NCBI GenBank assembly: GCA_030632465.1
Contig: DAOVUR010000010.1
Span: 1 to 18,644 of the forward strand
DNA: 18,644 bases
Direction: 5' to 3'
Source of the DNA: a bacterium
GTDB lineage: Bacteria > Verrucomicrobiota > Kiritimatiellia > UBA8416 > CAMZLY01
Below are positions 5,961 through 14,597 of the stretch, piece by piece. A program made the position numbers and the translations under genes. The notes under the pieces were generated by a model. That model had not been told where the DNA came from, did not search any database, and saw only the letters and a list, made by a program, of their open reading frames with translations. Each line of letters begins with the position of its first letter. The stretch's first letter is position 1.

Positions 5961-8078
5961 TTAACTTTTCGTTTCCGTTGTAGGAGTTTGTGAATAAGAG
6001 TAAGAATATTGATGATAATAGTATGAATAGTCTTTAGAGATATTAATATTGTTAAGTACAATACCTACCATATTTGCACCCACACTCTCTACCATATCTC
6101 TAGCACGCTTAGAAACTGTACGAGGATATTTACGATGCTGAATCACCATAATAACACCCTCAACATCACGAACAATAACAGATGCATCACTTACCCCCAT
6201 CATTGGCGGAGCATCAAATAGCACAACATCATAACGCCCTCTCAGCTCGGCAATAACCTCTTTCATTTTCTGAGTGTCAAGTAGTCCATGAATACTGCCG
6301 CCAGATGCAGCTTTCCCACTCGGCATAAAGTCTAGTTTATCAAGTTCAGTTTTGACAATAGCATCATCAATACCAACTTCACCTAATAGAATATTAGCTA
6401 ATCCGCACTTATTGGAAACACCCATCATCTTGTGCTGTCTAGGACGATGTAGATCAGCATCAACAATTAGCGTACGCGTTCCCAACTCAGCATTAATATA
6501 AGCTAAATTGAAAATTGTGAGGGATTTTCCTTCACCAACACTACCACTAGTGACACATAGCGTCTTACAATCTTGAAACTTGGTAGAAAACTGAATATTT
6601 GCCCGTAAAACACGATACGGTTCAGCATGAGCAACTTCTGATGCTGGATCATTAAACGGCTTGACTTTCTGAGGTATTACACCTATCACAGGTGTACCCA
6701 TGAAACGCTCAACATCTTCAACAGTCTTAAGCGACGTATCAAGATATTCAACAAAGTATGCCAAGCCAACACCCGCACTAAGACCTAGCAGGATGCTCAA
6801 TAAGATATTCATCAAAATATTTGGGCTGACATAATCTTCCTTTTCAGGAACTTTCGCACGACTCATAATCTCCACTGTTGTACGAGGAATTCTCAACTCA
6901 ATCTTTTCTTGAATATAACGTGCTTCTAATGCATCTCTAATTCTTTTTGCATGACTTAATGTCTCTTGCGCCTTCTGGAAAATTCTATATCCGCCAGACT
7001 CCGCAGAACGCTCCTTAGCGCGACTGACATCCATCATATCATTCAATGCCGTAAGCTTAGAGTTTGCAGCCTCATAATTGGCCATCATACCTATTTTCAT
7101 AGCCTTGAGCGCATCATCAATCTTAACATCCAGCTCATTAATCACAGCCTGAACTTTTTGCACATCAGGATGGCGCGGCCCCAGCATCTTCTGCTTCATT
7201 GTACTTAGCTCAACTTCAGCAGCACGCTTATTTGCCACCAAGAGCCGTAAAGCTTCATCTCCTACAAGAAGCGGCGCAACAGCCAATAGATCATCTTTTT
7301 TCATCGACTTAATCTTCAACCAACGAGATTTCTTATCCTCAATCTCCAACACCGTACGGATACGCAACTCCTCCATGCGCGTCAGACTCAATTTATGCAG
7401 AGAACCACCACTACCAGCGTACGAATTAAGATTATCAATCTTATATTTCTGACGAACATCCTCAACTTCCGACTCAAGGATATTAACTTTTTTAACCTGC
7501 TCCTGCAACGAACTATAAAGCGCTGCTAAGGCACGCTCCTTCTCCTTTTTAAAACGCGCAACATTTTGGCTTCGATAGACCTCTGCTAGCATATTGGCTG
7601 CATTGGCTGCCTCTTGCGGGGCACTCTTTTTGGGCTCAGCCACATCAACTTGGATTTCAATCAACTTGGTATCACGATACTGCTGCACACGCATTCTGTT
7701 AGCGAAAATTAAACACGTCCGATCAAATGCCTTTGTTGCAGACATGCTATCATACCCATACGCTTTACTCCATCGCTCTGTTAAACTCAGCCTACGTACA
7801 GTCTCTTCAATGACAGGAGGAGATTGAATAATCTGGAATTGTGTACGAAGAAACAGCGGGTCGTATCGCGACATACCACGATTAAACACTTCAAAATCCC
7901 CAGTTTCACGTTGCTGCACAGAAACCAAACAAGAAGAACGATAATATTTAGACATACCAAAGGTAACCAATACACCTGTCACTACAATAAGTAGAAACAC
8001 TGCGATTACTACCTCTTTACGCGACTGAATCACACGCCAGTAATCAAGGAAATGAAGCGGTTCTTGTTGTTCATTCAT
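5961..8078 (-). CDS. Wzc-like chain-length determinant fused to BY-type tyrosine kinase
   Basis: Inner-membrane polysaccharide co-polymerase that controls EPS polymerisation and export by cycles of tyrosine autophosphorylation. The Wzz domain starts at the N terminus, with TM1 about 22-42, a large coiled periplasmic region about 180-400, and TM2 about 420-445 preceded by a proline-bearing motif (PEKEDYVSPN). The cytoplasmic BY-kinase domain has Walker A GSVGEGKS (512-519), Walker A' LIVDAD (537-542) and Walker B VVLFDAPP (618-625). The C terminus carries a tyrosine cluster at residues 684, 686-688, 691, 693 and 695, the expected autophosphorylation tail. At 705 aa it is close to E. coli Wzc, so kinase and adaptor are fused. 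It is followed within five bases by the Wza-like gene. Dephosphorylation would need a Wzb-type phosphatase, which is not in this window. Confidence 0.95.
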   Translation of the reverse strand: MNEQQEPLHFLDYWRVIQSRKEVVIAVFLLIVVTGVLVTFGMSKYYRSSCLVSVQQRETGDFEVFNRGMSRYDPLFLRTQFQIIQSPPVIEETVRRLSLTERWSKAYGYDSMSATKAFDRTCLIFANRMRVQQYRDTKLIEIQVDVAEPKKSAPQEAANAANMLAEVYRSQNVARFKKEKERALAALYSSLQEQVKKVNILESEVEDVRQKYKIDNLNSYAGSGGSLHKLSLTRMEELRIRTVLEIEDKKSRWLKIKSMKKDDLLAVAPLLVGDEALRLLVANKRAAEVELSTMKQKMLGPRHPDVQKVQAVINELDVKIDDALKAMKIGMMANYEAANSKLTALNDMMDVSRAKERSAESGGYRIFQKAQETLSHAKRIRDALEARYIQEKIELRIPRTTVEIMSRAKVPEKEDYVSPNILMNILLSILLGLSAGVGLAYFVEYLDTSLKTVEDVERFMGTPVIGVIPQKVKPFNDPASEVAHAEPYRVLRANIQFSTKFQDCKTLCVTSGSVGEGKSLTIFNLAYINAELGTRTLIVDADLHRPRQHKMMGVSNKCGLANILLGEVGIDDAIVKTELDKLDFMPSGKAASGGSIHGLLDTQKMKEVIAELRGRYDVVLFDAPPMMGVSDASVIVRDVEGVIMVIQHRKYPRTVSKRARDMVESVGANMVGIVLNNINISKDYSYYYHQYSYSYSQTPTTETKS

Positions 8079-8137
8079 AATGTTTTATTCTTCGCGTTTT
8101 ATAACTAAATAAAAATATAGTTACCTACAAAAATTAT

Positions 8138-8180
8138 CCCCGACCAACGGCTTTACCATGAAGTAATTCCGTGATCGGGG
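8138..8180 (-). terminator. Terminator- or attenuator-like hairpin inside the EPS cluster
   Basis: On the minus strand CCCCGATCACGG pairs imperfectly with CCGTTGGTCGGGG across an 18-base loop. It is followed by ATAATTTTTG, a modest U-tract. It lies between the barrel gene and the wzc-like gene, so partial termination could raise the barrel mRNA relative to the downstream genes. The long loop and the gap before the U-tract make strong termination uncertain. Confidence 0.5.
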
Positions 8181-8204
8181 CAGTCTATCTAAATAGCAGT
8201 AACC

Positions 8205-9446
8205 TTAGAAATTCTGGACAAATGATAAGACTACAGTGTTCTTATCGAAGTCATTACTAACATCAGACTCGTCAGTAGTAAATCTATAGAGAAGCTTTAA
8301 TACAGCATCTTCAGTCATCTTATAGGCTGCACTACCATGTGCGATAATTGTTGTCTGCTTACCGTCAAATGAGCGCCCTGCTGCTACAGCAGCTTCTTCT
8401 CCTGCTGGTGTTATGCCATCTTCATTATATTTACTATAACGATATAAACCACCTGCACCAAGTGTGACACTCTTGCTGACATCTACGTAGATATCTGCAC
8501 GAACATCAGAATATTCCTGCACAGAATATGAACGGATAGCTGTCTCACGTAAGCCGTACAGGGATGCTGCAGTTATTACTGTTGATGGATTAAGCTGATG
8601 AGTCAAGATGATCGACGCATATGGAGAATCCTGTTTGTCCATTGTATCCTCAGAAAAATCAATTGTGATATATCCAGCATAAGCAGAAAGCTTGCTAACT
8701 GGACTAAACTCAGTCTCGATACCAAGGCCACCAGAAACAGAAGTGAAATCACGATCAGAACTTTCCGTAGTACCTGCAGCCACTGCACCAGTGATCTCAC
8801 CATAACTGAAATCTCTAGCTTTTGCCTGAGCCAAAACTGTAACAGTACGTGAAACCTTCTGACGGAAAGCCAAGTCACCCTCAACACTATCCTCATTTAG
8901 GTAGTCAAATACATCTTCATCAAATTCTTTAACATCCCAGTTTACGTCAAAATCAAATCTGGAATTAGGCGCAACATCTAAACTAAGACCACCACTTAGA
9001 TTGTTAAGGAAATATGTACCCTCTCTAGTAACGTTCACACCACCAGAAGCAAGTGTAGGATCATCAGTATACTTGAATACTTCTTTCAAGCGAACGCTTA
9101 AACGTTGCGATAACGCATGGCGACCATGTAGTCCGAAATCCTGGAAGAGTTTGCTGGTCTCCTGGAAATCACCCGCATCAGTACGGTAACGATAAGTTGG
9201 CACCCAGAAGAAGTCCAACATTGAATCACCCCAATCAAAAATAGCATCTACTCTAGGCTTGATATAAATATCAGTATTACTCTCCTCTAGACCTGCCGCA
9301 GTTGAATCTCTATTGTCTGTAAATGCTGCGTCAGCACCTAAAGAAAACTTCAAAGGACCAGTCGCATCATCTTGTGCTGATGCAAGATTATTCATTGCCA
9401 ACAATAAAAACCCACCCACTACAGCAAACGTAATACCTTTTCTCAT
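8205..9446 (-). CDS. Outer-membrane beta-barrel protein of an EPS export locus
   Basis: 413 aa with a clear signal peptide (GITFAVVGGFLLLAMNNLAS, cleavage after ASA before QDD). The mature sequence is a run of alternating polar/hydrophobic strands (SLGADAAFTDN, WVPTYRYRTDAG, KLSAYAGYITIDFSED, VTLGAGGLYRYSKY) ending in VVLSFVQNF. A C-terminal aromatic strand of this kind is the BAM recognition signal. The layout, with an N-terminal D-N-R after the first strand, resembles the beta-barrel porin 2 (BBP2/BBP7-like) proteins that accompany Wza/Wzc-type genes in exosortase and related EPS loci. It may serve as the outer-membrane exit pore. The ATG at 9446 has AGGAG nine bases upstream. As first gene of the cluster, with its own strong site and a hairpin downstream, it may be expressed at a higher level. 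Confidence 0.85.
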   Translation of the reverse strand: MRKGITFAVVGGFLLLAMNNLASAQDDATGPLKFSLGADAAFTDNRDSTAAGLEESNTDIYIKPRVDAIFDWGDSMLDFFWVPTYRYRTDAGDFQETSKLFQDFGLHGRHALSQRLSVRLKEVFKYTDDPTLASGGVNVTREGTYFLNNLSGGLSLDVAPNSRFDFDVNWDVKEFDEDVFDYLNEDSVEGDLAFRQKVSRTVTVLAQAKARDFSYGEITGAVAAGTTESSDRDFTSVSGGLGIETEFSPVSKLSAYAGYITIDFSEDTMDKQDSPYASIILTHQLNPSTVITAASLYGLRETAIRSYSVQEYSDVRADIYVDVSKSVTLGAGGLYRYSKYNEDGITPAGEEAAVAAGRSFDGKQTTIIAHGSAAYKMTEDAVLKLLYRFTTDESDVSNDFDKNTVVLSFVQNF

Positions 9447-9760
9447 ACTATTTATCTCCTACCTATATATGTTAACCAACCTATATTCTTACAACACCCA
9501 TCTAATTCAATTACAATCTCTAAATTCGCCTAATAACAACATTAATCAGCGATCCAGTCAATAAAAAATGTTTAAATTAATCACTTTTTCACACCTCATA
9601 TAAAACAGATATGAAAGTATGAGCTACTAATTTTCTTTCTACACACATTTCATCTTTCACAAAACGTTATTCACCTTTACAATCTAACGAGAATGATATA
9701 CTCTCCATTCCACATTTCGACTAACTCTTAATTATTCACAAAATAAAGAAAGATAAACGT
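9447..9760. other. AT-rich divergent intergenic region
   Basis: 314 bp between the start of the EPS cluster (minus) and a plus-strand gene. It is AT-rich and free of the dispersed repeat phrases that fill other spacers, as expected of a promoter region. A minus-strand TTGTAA-17-CATATA pair (9489-9494 / 9466-9471) was noticed, but it would start transcription at or inside the AGGAG site of the barrel gene, so it is not called. The plus-strand promoter candidate is listed separately. Confidence 0.6.
9676..9702 (+). promoter_or_regulatory. Candidate extended -10 promoter
   Basis: TTTACA (9676-9681) and TGATATACT (9694-9702, extended -10 TGn-TATACT) are separated by 15 bases. The spacing is short, but extended -10 elements tolerate poor -35 contacts. 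Transcription would begin near 9709, about 50 bases before the ATG at 9761. Confidence 0.4.
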
Positions 9761-10603
9761 ATGAAACTAATTAAACTACTACCTATAATAACTATATGCT
9801 GCATCGTAACCGCTACTGCCGAGACTCTCTATCAACCTTACACCACATCCACAACACCCCCATCAGAAGTAATAAGCAAATTACAAGCTAACGGCTTTGA
9901 AATTGCTGGTGAATACTCCCCATATGACGAAACAAAGATTATCGTTATCACCAGCAATGAACTACAAACTGAGGCAGCAAAGTCAGATAAAGGCGGCTAC
10001 GGCGCCATTATGCGTGTTGCCATCACCACCAACCGTGTCTCCTACACAACTCCAGCATACTGGGCTAACGCCTATCGCATGGAGTCCGAACTACCCGATG
10101 TTGCGACCAATCTGGAAAAAGCACTAGGCTCAGAAAGCACATTCGGCTCAGAAAAAGGACTAACCAAGAAAAAACTCCGCAAGTATCACTATATGAAAAT
10201 GATGCCATACTTTGATGACCAAGTTAAACTCGGCGAATTTTCCAGCCACACAGAAGCAGTGACAGCAATTGAAACAGCACTGAAAGCAGAAAAAAACGGC
10301 ATCAAAGCAGTCTATAAAGTGGACATCCCAGGAAAAGACGAAACCCTATTCGGATTCAGCATGACTGGAGATCAAGAAATCACAGACAAATCAGTCATGA
10401 CTGTACTTAACAAATTCACAGGCGACATAGAGCACGCAGCGTTTCTTCCATACGAAATACTCGTATCAGACAACACTGTCTATATGCTTCATGGAAAATT
10501 CCGCATTGCCCTTAGCTTCCCTGACCTCTCCATGGGACAGTTCATGAAGATACGTAATGCTCCATCAGACATCAAAAAGGCCGCAAAAAGTCTCCTGAAG
10601 TAG
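9761..10603 (+). CDS. Secreted conserved protein, possibly DUF302-like
   Basis: 280 aa. The N terminus (KLIKLLPIITICCIVTATAE) is a signal peptide with an ATA-E cleavage site. The mature protein looks alpha/beta. Residues about 33-95 (EVISKLQANGFEIAGEYSPY, IIVITSNEL, GGYGAIMRVAI) and 150-262 (HTEAVTAIETALKA, FLPYEILVSDNTVYMLHGKF, RIALSFPDLSMGQFM) have strand-helix patterns that loosely recall DUF302 domains. The strongly patterned phrases YHYMKMMPYFDD and LPYEILVSDNTVYMLHGKFR suggest a conserved envelope protein family, but I cannot assign a function. The start is supported by the signal peptide; the ribosome-binding site is weak (AAAGAAAGA). The nth gene begins only 16 bases after the stop, so the two are likely co-transcribed. 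Confidence 0.8.
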   Translation: MKLIKLLPIITICCIVTATAETLYQPYTTSTTPPSEVISKLQANGFEIAGEYSPYDETKIIVITSNELQTEAAKSDKGGYGAIMRVAITTNRVSYTTPAYWANAYRMESELPDVATNLEKALGSESTFGSEKGLTKKKLRKYHYMKMMPYFDDQVKLGEFSSHTEAVTAIETALKAEKNGIKAVYKVDIPGKDETLFGFSMTGDQEITDKSVMTVLNKFTGDIEHAAFLPYEILVSDNTVYMLHGKFRIALSFPDLSMGQFMKIRNAPSDIKKAAKSLLK

Positions 10604-10619
10604 AGCATACTACATAATC

Positions 10620-11285
10620 ATGAAAATATCAGATCTACCAACAGTAACCAAAATACTGAAAAAAGAGTTTGATAAAAAGCAGGCTCCCGTGGTGGACCTT
10701 GTTAAAGCTCAGACAAACGACCCTTTCAAGATACTGGTCGCCACCATACTGAGCGCACGCACAAAAGATGATACGACCGCAGCCGCCTGTAAGCGTCTAT
10801 TTAGCAAAGTTAATAATCACAGCGACCTGAACAAACTTACAGTCATACAGATTGAAAAACTTATCTTCCCTGTTGGCTTCTACCACAACAAAGCTAAATA
10901 CCTCAAAGAGTTACCAGCCTCACTAAACACTCTCTTTGATGGAAATATCCCCGATACAATTGATGAACTATGCCAACTTCCAGGCGTAGGCCGGAAAACC
11001 GCTAACCTCGTCGTCACCATGGCATTCGATAAACCAGCCATGTGTGTCGACATCCATGTCCACAGAATCTCTAACAGATTCGGGCTACTCAAAACAGCGA
11101 CTCCGCTAGAAACGGAAATGCGACTGCGCAAAATATTGCCCGACAAATACTGGATGACCTGGAATTCATACCTAGTATCCTTTGGACAAACAGTATGCTC
11201 GCCAATCAATCCTAAATGTAATCAATGTCCAATAAGCGACTACTGTAGCCGCATAAACGTAAAAACAAAACATGCAATAATGTAA
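10620..11285 (+). CDS. nth: Endonuclease III
   Basis: Bifunctional DNA glycosylase/AP lyase that removes oxidised pyrimidines in base-excision repair. The 221 aa equal the usual length. The helix-hairpin-helix LPGVGRKTA spans 120-128 with the catalytic Lys at 126; the following VDIHVHRISNR carries the catalytic Asp at 144. The C terminus holds the [4Fe-4S] cluster cysteines at 193, 200, 203 and 209 (C-x6-C-x2-C-x5-C). The substrate-pocket segment is LSARTKD, rather than the SAQATD form of E. coli Nth. It lies 16 bases after a secreted-protein gene on the same strand, a pairing with no evident functional logic. MutY is excluded by the short length and the absence of a NUDIX-like C-terminal domain. 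Confidence 0.97.
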   Translation: MKISDLPTVTKILKKEFDKKQAPVVDLVKAQTNDPFKILVATILSARTKDDTTAAACKRLFSKVNNHSDLNKLTVIQIEKLIFPVGFYHNKAKYLKELPASLNTLFDGNIPDTIDELCQLPGVGRKTANLVVTMAFDKPAMCVDIHVHRISNRFGLLKTATPLETEMRLRKILPDKYWMTWNSYLVSFGQTVCSPINPKCNQCPISDYCSRINVKTKHAIM

Positions 11286-11290
11286 TTATC

Positions 11291-11375
11291 ACCCCACCGC
11301 AGAGCAACATTCGGTTTTCATTCGTGCATTCGTGGCAAAACATCTTTTCAGTAGAGTAGCAGCCGCAGAGAAATA
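11291..11375. repeat. Dispersed repeat phrases downstream of nth
   Basis: The spacer contains ACCGCAGAGCAAC (11296-11308), the near-tandem CATTCGTGCATTCGTGGC (11319-11336), then CAGTAGAG and AGCCGCAGAG. These are the same kinds of short phrase as in the mosaic at 3350-3943. An ATG at 11379 could extend the next gene upstream through this spacer, but the lipoprotein signal peptide starts at 11505. Confidence 0.6.
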
Positions 11376-11504
11376 TCTATGAAGTCCCGCATTAGTAAAA
11401 CAAAATTCTATAAGAAAGTTCTTTATTATAATCAGATTAACGTGCAGAGTAACCTCATATCAAGCAGACCTAACAAAACTATTAAAACAGGAAACATCAA
11501 ACTT

Positions 11505-12347
11505 ATGACAACAAATATATGTAAAACCATCATCGTAACAGTATGCTGCATCGGTTTATTTGCCGGATGCGTTACCACAAATAACAACCGTAACAGTAAT
11601 GACAAAGATCTGCTACGTGTTGGCGTATCGGCAAACTACCCACCCATCATATACAAACAAAACAGAAAGATTGTTGGAGTAGAGGCTGATCTCGCAAGAG
11701 CACTAGCTATAACCTTAAACAAAAGACTCGAGTTTGTTGAAATCAAATGGAAAGACCTTATCCCCGCTCTTAAGGCTGGAAAAATTGACATTATCATGTC
11801 AGGCATGTCTGTCACCATGCCTCGTAGCATGCAACTATCGTTTACTGAGCCATACCTTCGCAATGGCCTTATGACTGCTGTACCAAACGAGAAAATCGGA
11901 CAGTATCGCACACCAGCTGATATCCTTTTCCACAGAGGTCCAGTCGGCGTTATCAAAGGCACCACCTCAGAAGAGTTCGCACGCCGCTTCCTGGTTAACT
12001 CAGAAATCGTCCTCCTTAAAAAATCAGAGGATGCAGCACACTACTTTGACGGAAAACGTATCACCATGTTCATCCATGACGCCTACGCTATTGGCTGGCT
12101 CATATCACAGAACGAAAGTGAACTAGCAGGAATATGGACTCCGCTATCAAACGACTATTTCGCCTGGGGTGTCAGCAGAACAAACCCTGAACTTCTCAAA
12201 GAAGTGAACAACGTCTTAAAAGGATGGAAAAGCAACGGCTCTCTCAAGAAGATGCTCGACACATGGCTACCACTTCGCAAAAACATTAAGTGGAACAACT
12301 ATGCTGACGCAACAGGAAAAGTAAGTAGCGGCATTCTAGGATACTAA
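11505..12347 (+). CDS. Solute-binding lipoprotein of the bacterial extracellular family 3 type
   Basis: 280 aa from the ATG at 11505. The signal peptide ends in the lipobox LFAGC, Cys 22 being the lipidated residue, so the protein is anchored in the envelope. The mature domain is a two-lobed periplasmic binding protein: LLRVGVSANYPPIIY near 36-50, IVGVEADLARALAITL, WKDLIPALKAGKIDIIMSGM and SVTMPRSMQLSFTEPYL near 101-118. These match the amino-acid/polar solute-binding family (SBP_bac_3). Family members bind amino acids or related small molecules, or act as sensor or enzyme-like variants. No permease or ATPase gene is nearby, so its partner is elsewhere or it has another role. An in-frame ATG at 11379 would add 42 polar residues before the signal peptide and is rejected. 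AGGA lies upstream of the chosen start. Confidence 0.88.
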   Translation: MTTNICKTIIVTVCCIGLFAGCVTTNNNRNSNDKDLLRVGVSANYPPIIYKQNRKIVGVEADLARALAITLNKRLEFVEIKWKDLIPALKAGKIDIIMSGMSVTMPRSMQLSFTEPYLRNGLMTAVPNEKIGQYRTPADILFHRGPVGVIKGTTSEEFARRFLVNSEIVLLKKSEDAAHYFDGKRITMFIHDAYAIGWLISQNESELAGIWTPLSNDYFAWGVSRTNPELLKEVNNVLKGWKSNGSLKKMLDTWLPLRKNIKWNNYADATGKVSSGILGY

Positions 12348-12417
12348 AGCACTAGCAGATAGATTTCCCGAGCATTACGAAGTCACTGGGTGGCCTGTCC
12401 CGGACGTAGTTACATAT

Positions 12418-12524
12418 CGAGGTCATTGAGCGGAGCCGAAATGCCCTCAATATGAGATGAAGACTGAAGCCGAAACACCCTCAATGCGTAGCGATTGTAA
12501 ACTCCAGCAATTCGTAATTCGTAA
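12418..12524. repeat. GAGCGGAGCCGAA-type repeat and AATTCGT tandem between convergent genes
   Basis: CATTGAGCGGAGCCGAAATG (12424-12443) is one copy of a phrase repeated at 16391-16410. A degenerate second copy follows at 12462-12485 (19 of 24 bases alike). A short tandem, AATTCGTAATTCGTAAC (12508-12524), ends exactly at the stop codon of the ABC-F gene. No gene lies between 12348 and 12524. Confidence 0.65.
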
Positions 12525-14465
12525 CTATTTATTCTCCTGCTCAAGCTCATCTATCTCAATCATGCAAGCTTCCCAAGTACGATTATTAAAATTAAGTTTA
12601 TCCTGAATATCTTTTAACCTTTTATTAACCGCAGCATGATCCACACCCTCATTATCCGGCCCAAGTTGCGCCAGCAGCTCTGCCTGCTCTGCCTCTAAAT
12701 CAACAATCGCCTTCTCCGCTTTTTTCATAGGCCGCTCTATCTCACGTTTTTTTCTAGAAAACTCCTGCACCTTCTGAGCCCGCTCACGCTTAGATAACTT
12801 TTTCTCGGAAACAGCCTTTACGACACCGCCTTGACCAGCCTCCGCTACCGACTCCTGTTGCTGAACTTTCTCACGGTAGTAATCATAATTACCAGGATAC
12901 CCCGTTACGCCAGGTGGCGTCATGGCAATCACTGTCGATGCAGCATTACGCACAAACTCAACATCATGACTAACCATACAGACAGTACCCTCAAACTCAT
13001 GCAACGCCTGCTCGAGCGTTTCTCTAGCTGCGATATCTAAATGCGTAGTAGGCTCGTCTAACAGCAAGAAGTTGGGAGGATTAACAAGTAATCGCGCAAA
13101 AGCTAGCCTAATTTTCTCACCACCACTAAGCACGCTAACTTTCTTCTCTACCATCTCACCAGAAAAACCAAAGCCACCCAAAATCCCGCGTATTTTCTGC
13201 TCTGACACATCAGAGGACTCCTGCCTAACCGTTTGAAAAACGCTAAGTGTCTCATCCATCGTATCTGTCATCTCCTGCGACTGATATCCGGAAACAACCT
13301 TATGCCCATGCACCATCTTTCCATCTGTCGGTTCAAGACTACCAGCCAATATCTTCAGCAATGTCGTCTTACCCATACCATTCAGCCCAACTAGAGCAAT
13401 CTTATCACCGCGATTCACAGAAAGACTCACATCCTTAAAGATCCATTTATCATGATCATAAGTGAACGATACATTATCAAGTCGCGCAACTTCATTACCC
13501 GTCCGTGTAGGTGTACCCATCCTGATCTTACCAACACTCTTTGCGCTATTAGGCACGACAATCTTCTCCATCTTGTCCACCTTCTTGATCAGACTCTGAA
13601 CAAGCGCTGCCTTAGTACTTTTGGCTCTAAATTTATTTATTACACGTTCCGCCTGCTGCCGCTTACGTTCCTGATTCTTATGCGCAGCCAGACGCTCCTC
13701 TACACGTGCTACACGCTCAACCGTATAATAATCATAATTGCCGCGATACTTCGTCACCTGCGCGTTTGCAACTTCTAAAGTTATATTTGTGAGGGAATTA
13801 AGCAGGTAACGGTCATGAGAAATCAGAACAAGTGTTCCATGAAAATCGCGCATGAATCGACGAAGCCACTCAACCGCTGGTAAATCAAGATAGTTGGAAG
13901 GCTCATCCATCAACAAAATTTCAGGATTAGCAACTGTAGCACGCACCAACTCAGCGCGCATCTGCCAACCGCCACTGAATTCCTTCAGCTTCTTGCCAAA
14001 ATCATTACTGTCAAAACCAAGCGCACTCAATGATGCCTCAGCCTTATTCCGAACATCATAACCATGCAGATCCTCAAACCTAGTCTGTAACTCACCAAGC
14101 TGTTTAAGAATCGTATCTCGCTCAACATCCACTACGCCAGAGTGAAGCTTGCCTTCCAACTCTTCCATTCTATGCTGTATACGCACAATCTCAGGAAAGC
14201 CACTTTCGCAATACTCAAGCAGACCAAGATCATCATCATTCCCCGACAGCTCCTGCCGCAAATAACCAAGCCTGCAATTCTTCGGCAACGAAATAGTCCC
14301 GCCATCTGTCGACATCTCATCAGCAATCAACCTAAAGATAGTACTCTTGCCCATGCCGTTAGGCCCAACAACACCAACCCGATCCCTTGGCGAAATCATA
14401 AAGCTGACATCATTAAGGATCTCTTGACTACCAAAATATTTACTAACCTTCACAAACTCAATCAT
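12525..14465 (-). CDS. ABC-F family ATPase
   Basis: Soluble twin-ATPase of the ABC-F class (Uup/YheS/Ydif group), which acts on the ribosome and not in transport. The first cassette has Walker A GPNGMGKS (34-41), signature FSGGWQ (163-168) and Walker B ILLMDEPSNYLDL (183-195). A charged linker (about 245-310, with RAKSTKAALVQSLIKK) corresponds to the P-site tRNA-interacting arm. The second cassette has GLNGMGKTT (360-368), LSGGEK (446-451) and FLLLDEPTTHLD (466-477). A C-terminal coiled coil (about 555-646) is Lys/Glu-rich. The ATG at 14465 (MIEFVKVSKYFG) has AAGGG just upstream; a start at 14504 would add 13 residues without a ribosome-binding site. The subtype cannot be fixed by eye, and nothing specifically indicates antibiotic resistance. 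Confidence 0.95.
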   Translation of the reverse strand: MIEFVKVSKYFGSQEILNDVSFMISPRDRVGVVGPNGMGKSTIFRLIADEMSTDGGTISLPKNCRLGYLRQELSGNDDDLGLLEYCESGFPEIVRIQHRMEELEGKLHSGVVDVERDTILKQLGELQTRFEDLHGYDVRNKAEASLSALGFDSNDFGKKLKEFSGGWQMRAELVRATVANPEILLMDEPSNYLDLPAVEWLRRFMRDFHGTLVLISHDRYLLNSLTNITLEVANAQVTKYRGNYDYYTVERVARVEERLAAHKNQERKRQQAERVINKFRAKSTKAALVQSLIKKVDKMEKIVVPNSAKSVGKIRMGTPTRTGNEVARLDNVSFTYDHDKWIFKDVSLSVNRGDKIALVGLNGMGKTTLLKILAGSLEPTDGKMVHGHKVVSGYQSQEMTDTMDETLSVFQTVRQESSDVSEQKIRGILGGFGFSGEMVEKKVSVLSGGEKIRLAFARLLVNPPNFLLLDEPTTHLDIAARETLEQALHEFEGTVCMVSHDVEFVRNAASTVIAMTPPGVTGYPGNYDYYREKVQQQESVAEAGQGGVVKAVSEKKLSKRERAQKVQEFSRKKREIERPMKKAEKAIVDLEAEQAELLAQLGPDNEGVDHAAVNKRLKDIQDKLNFNNRTWEACMIEIDELEQENK

Positions 14466-14597
14466 AATACCCTTGTTAAAATCGTCTAAAAACCAAGTCG
14501 CCATACTGCATGTTTAATCATAAATATGCAATAACAATGGATAGTTACAACAAACATATATTGCACGCAGCCACATCTTTTGTTATTGATATCCATT

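Noticed and set aside
9466..9494. Minus-strand TTGTAA-17-CATATA promoter for the EPS cluster
   Set aside because: Predicted transcription start would fall at or within the AGGAG ribosome-binding site of the barrel gene.
11379..11504. 42-residue upstream extension of the solute-binding lipoprotein
   Set aside because: The extension is polar and precedes a complete lipoprotein signal peptide, which would be buried by it.
14466..14504. 13-residue upstream extension of the ABC-F protein
   Set aside because: No ribosome-binding site at 14504, whereas AAGGG precedes the ATG at 14465 and the family normally begins with an MIxFxxVSK-like sequence.
14536..14597. AATGGATA / TATCCATT inverted repeat in the divergent spacer
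   Set aside because: Eight-base arms at 46-base separation in AT-rich DNA are easily found by chance; no operator-like symmetry around a promoter could be shown.
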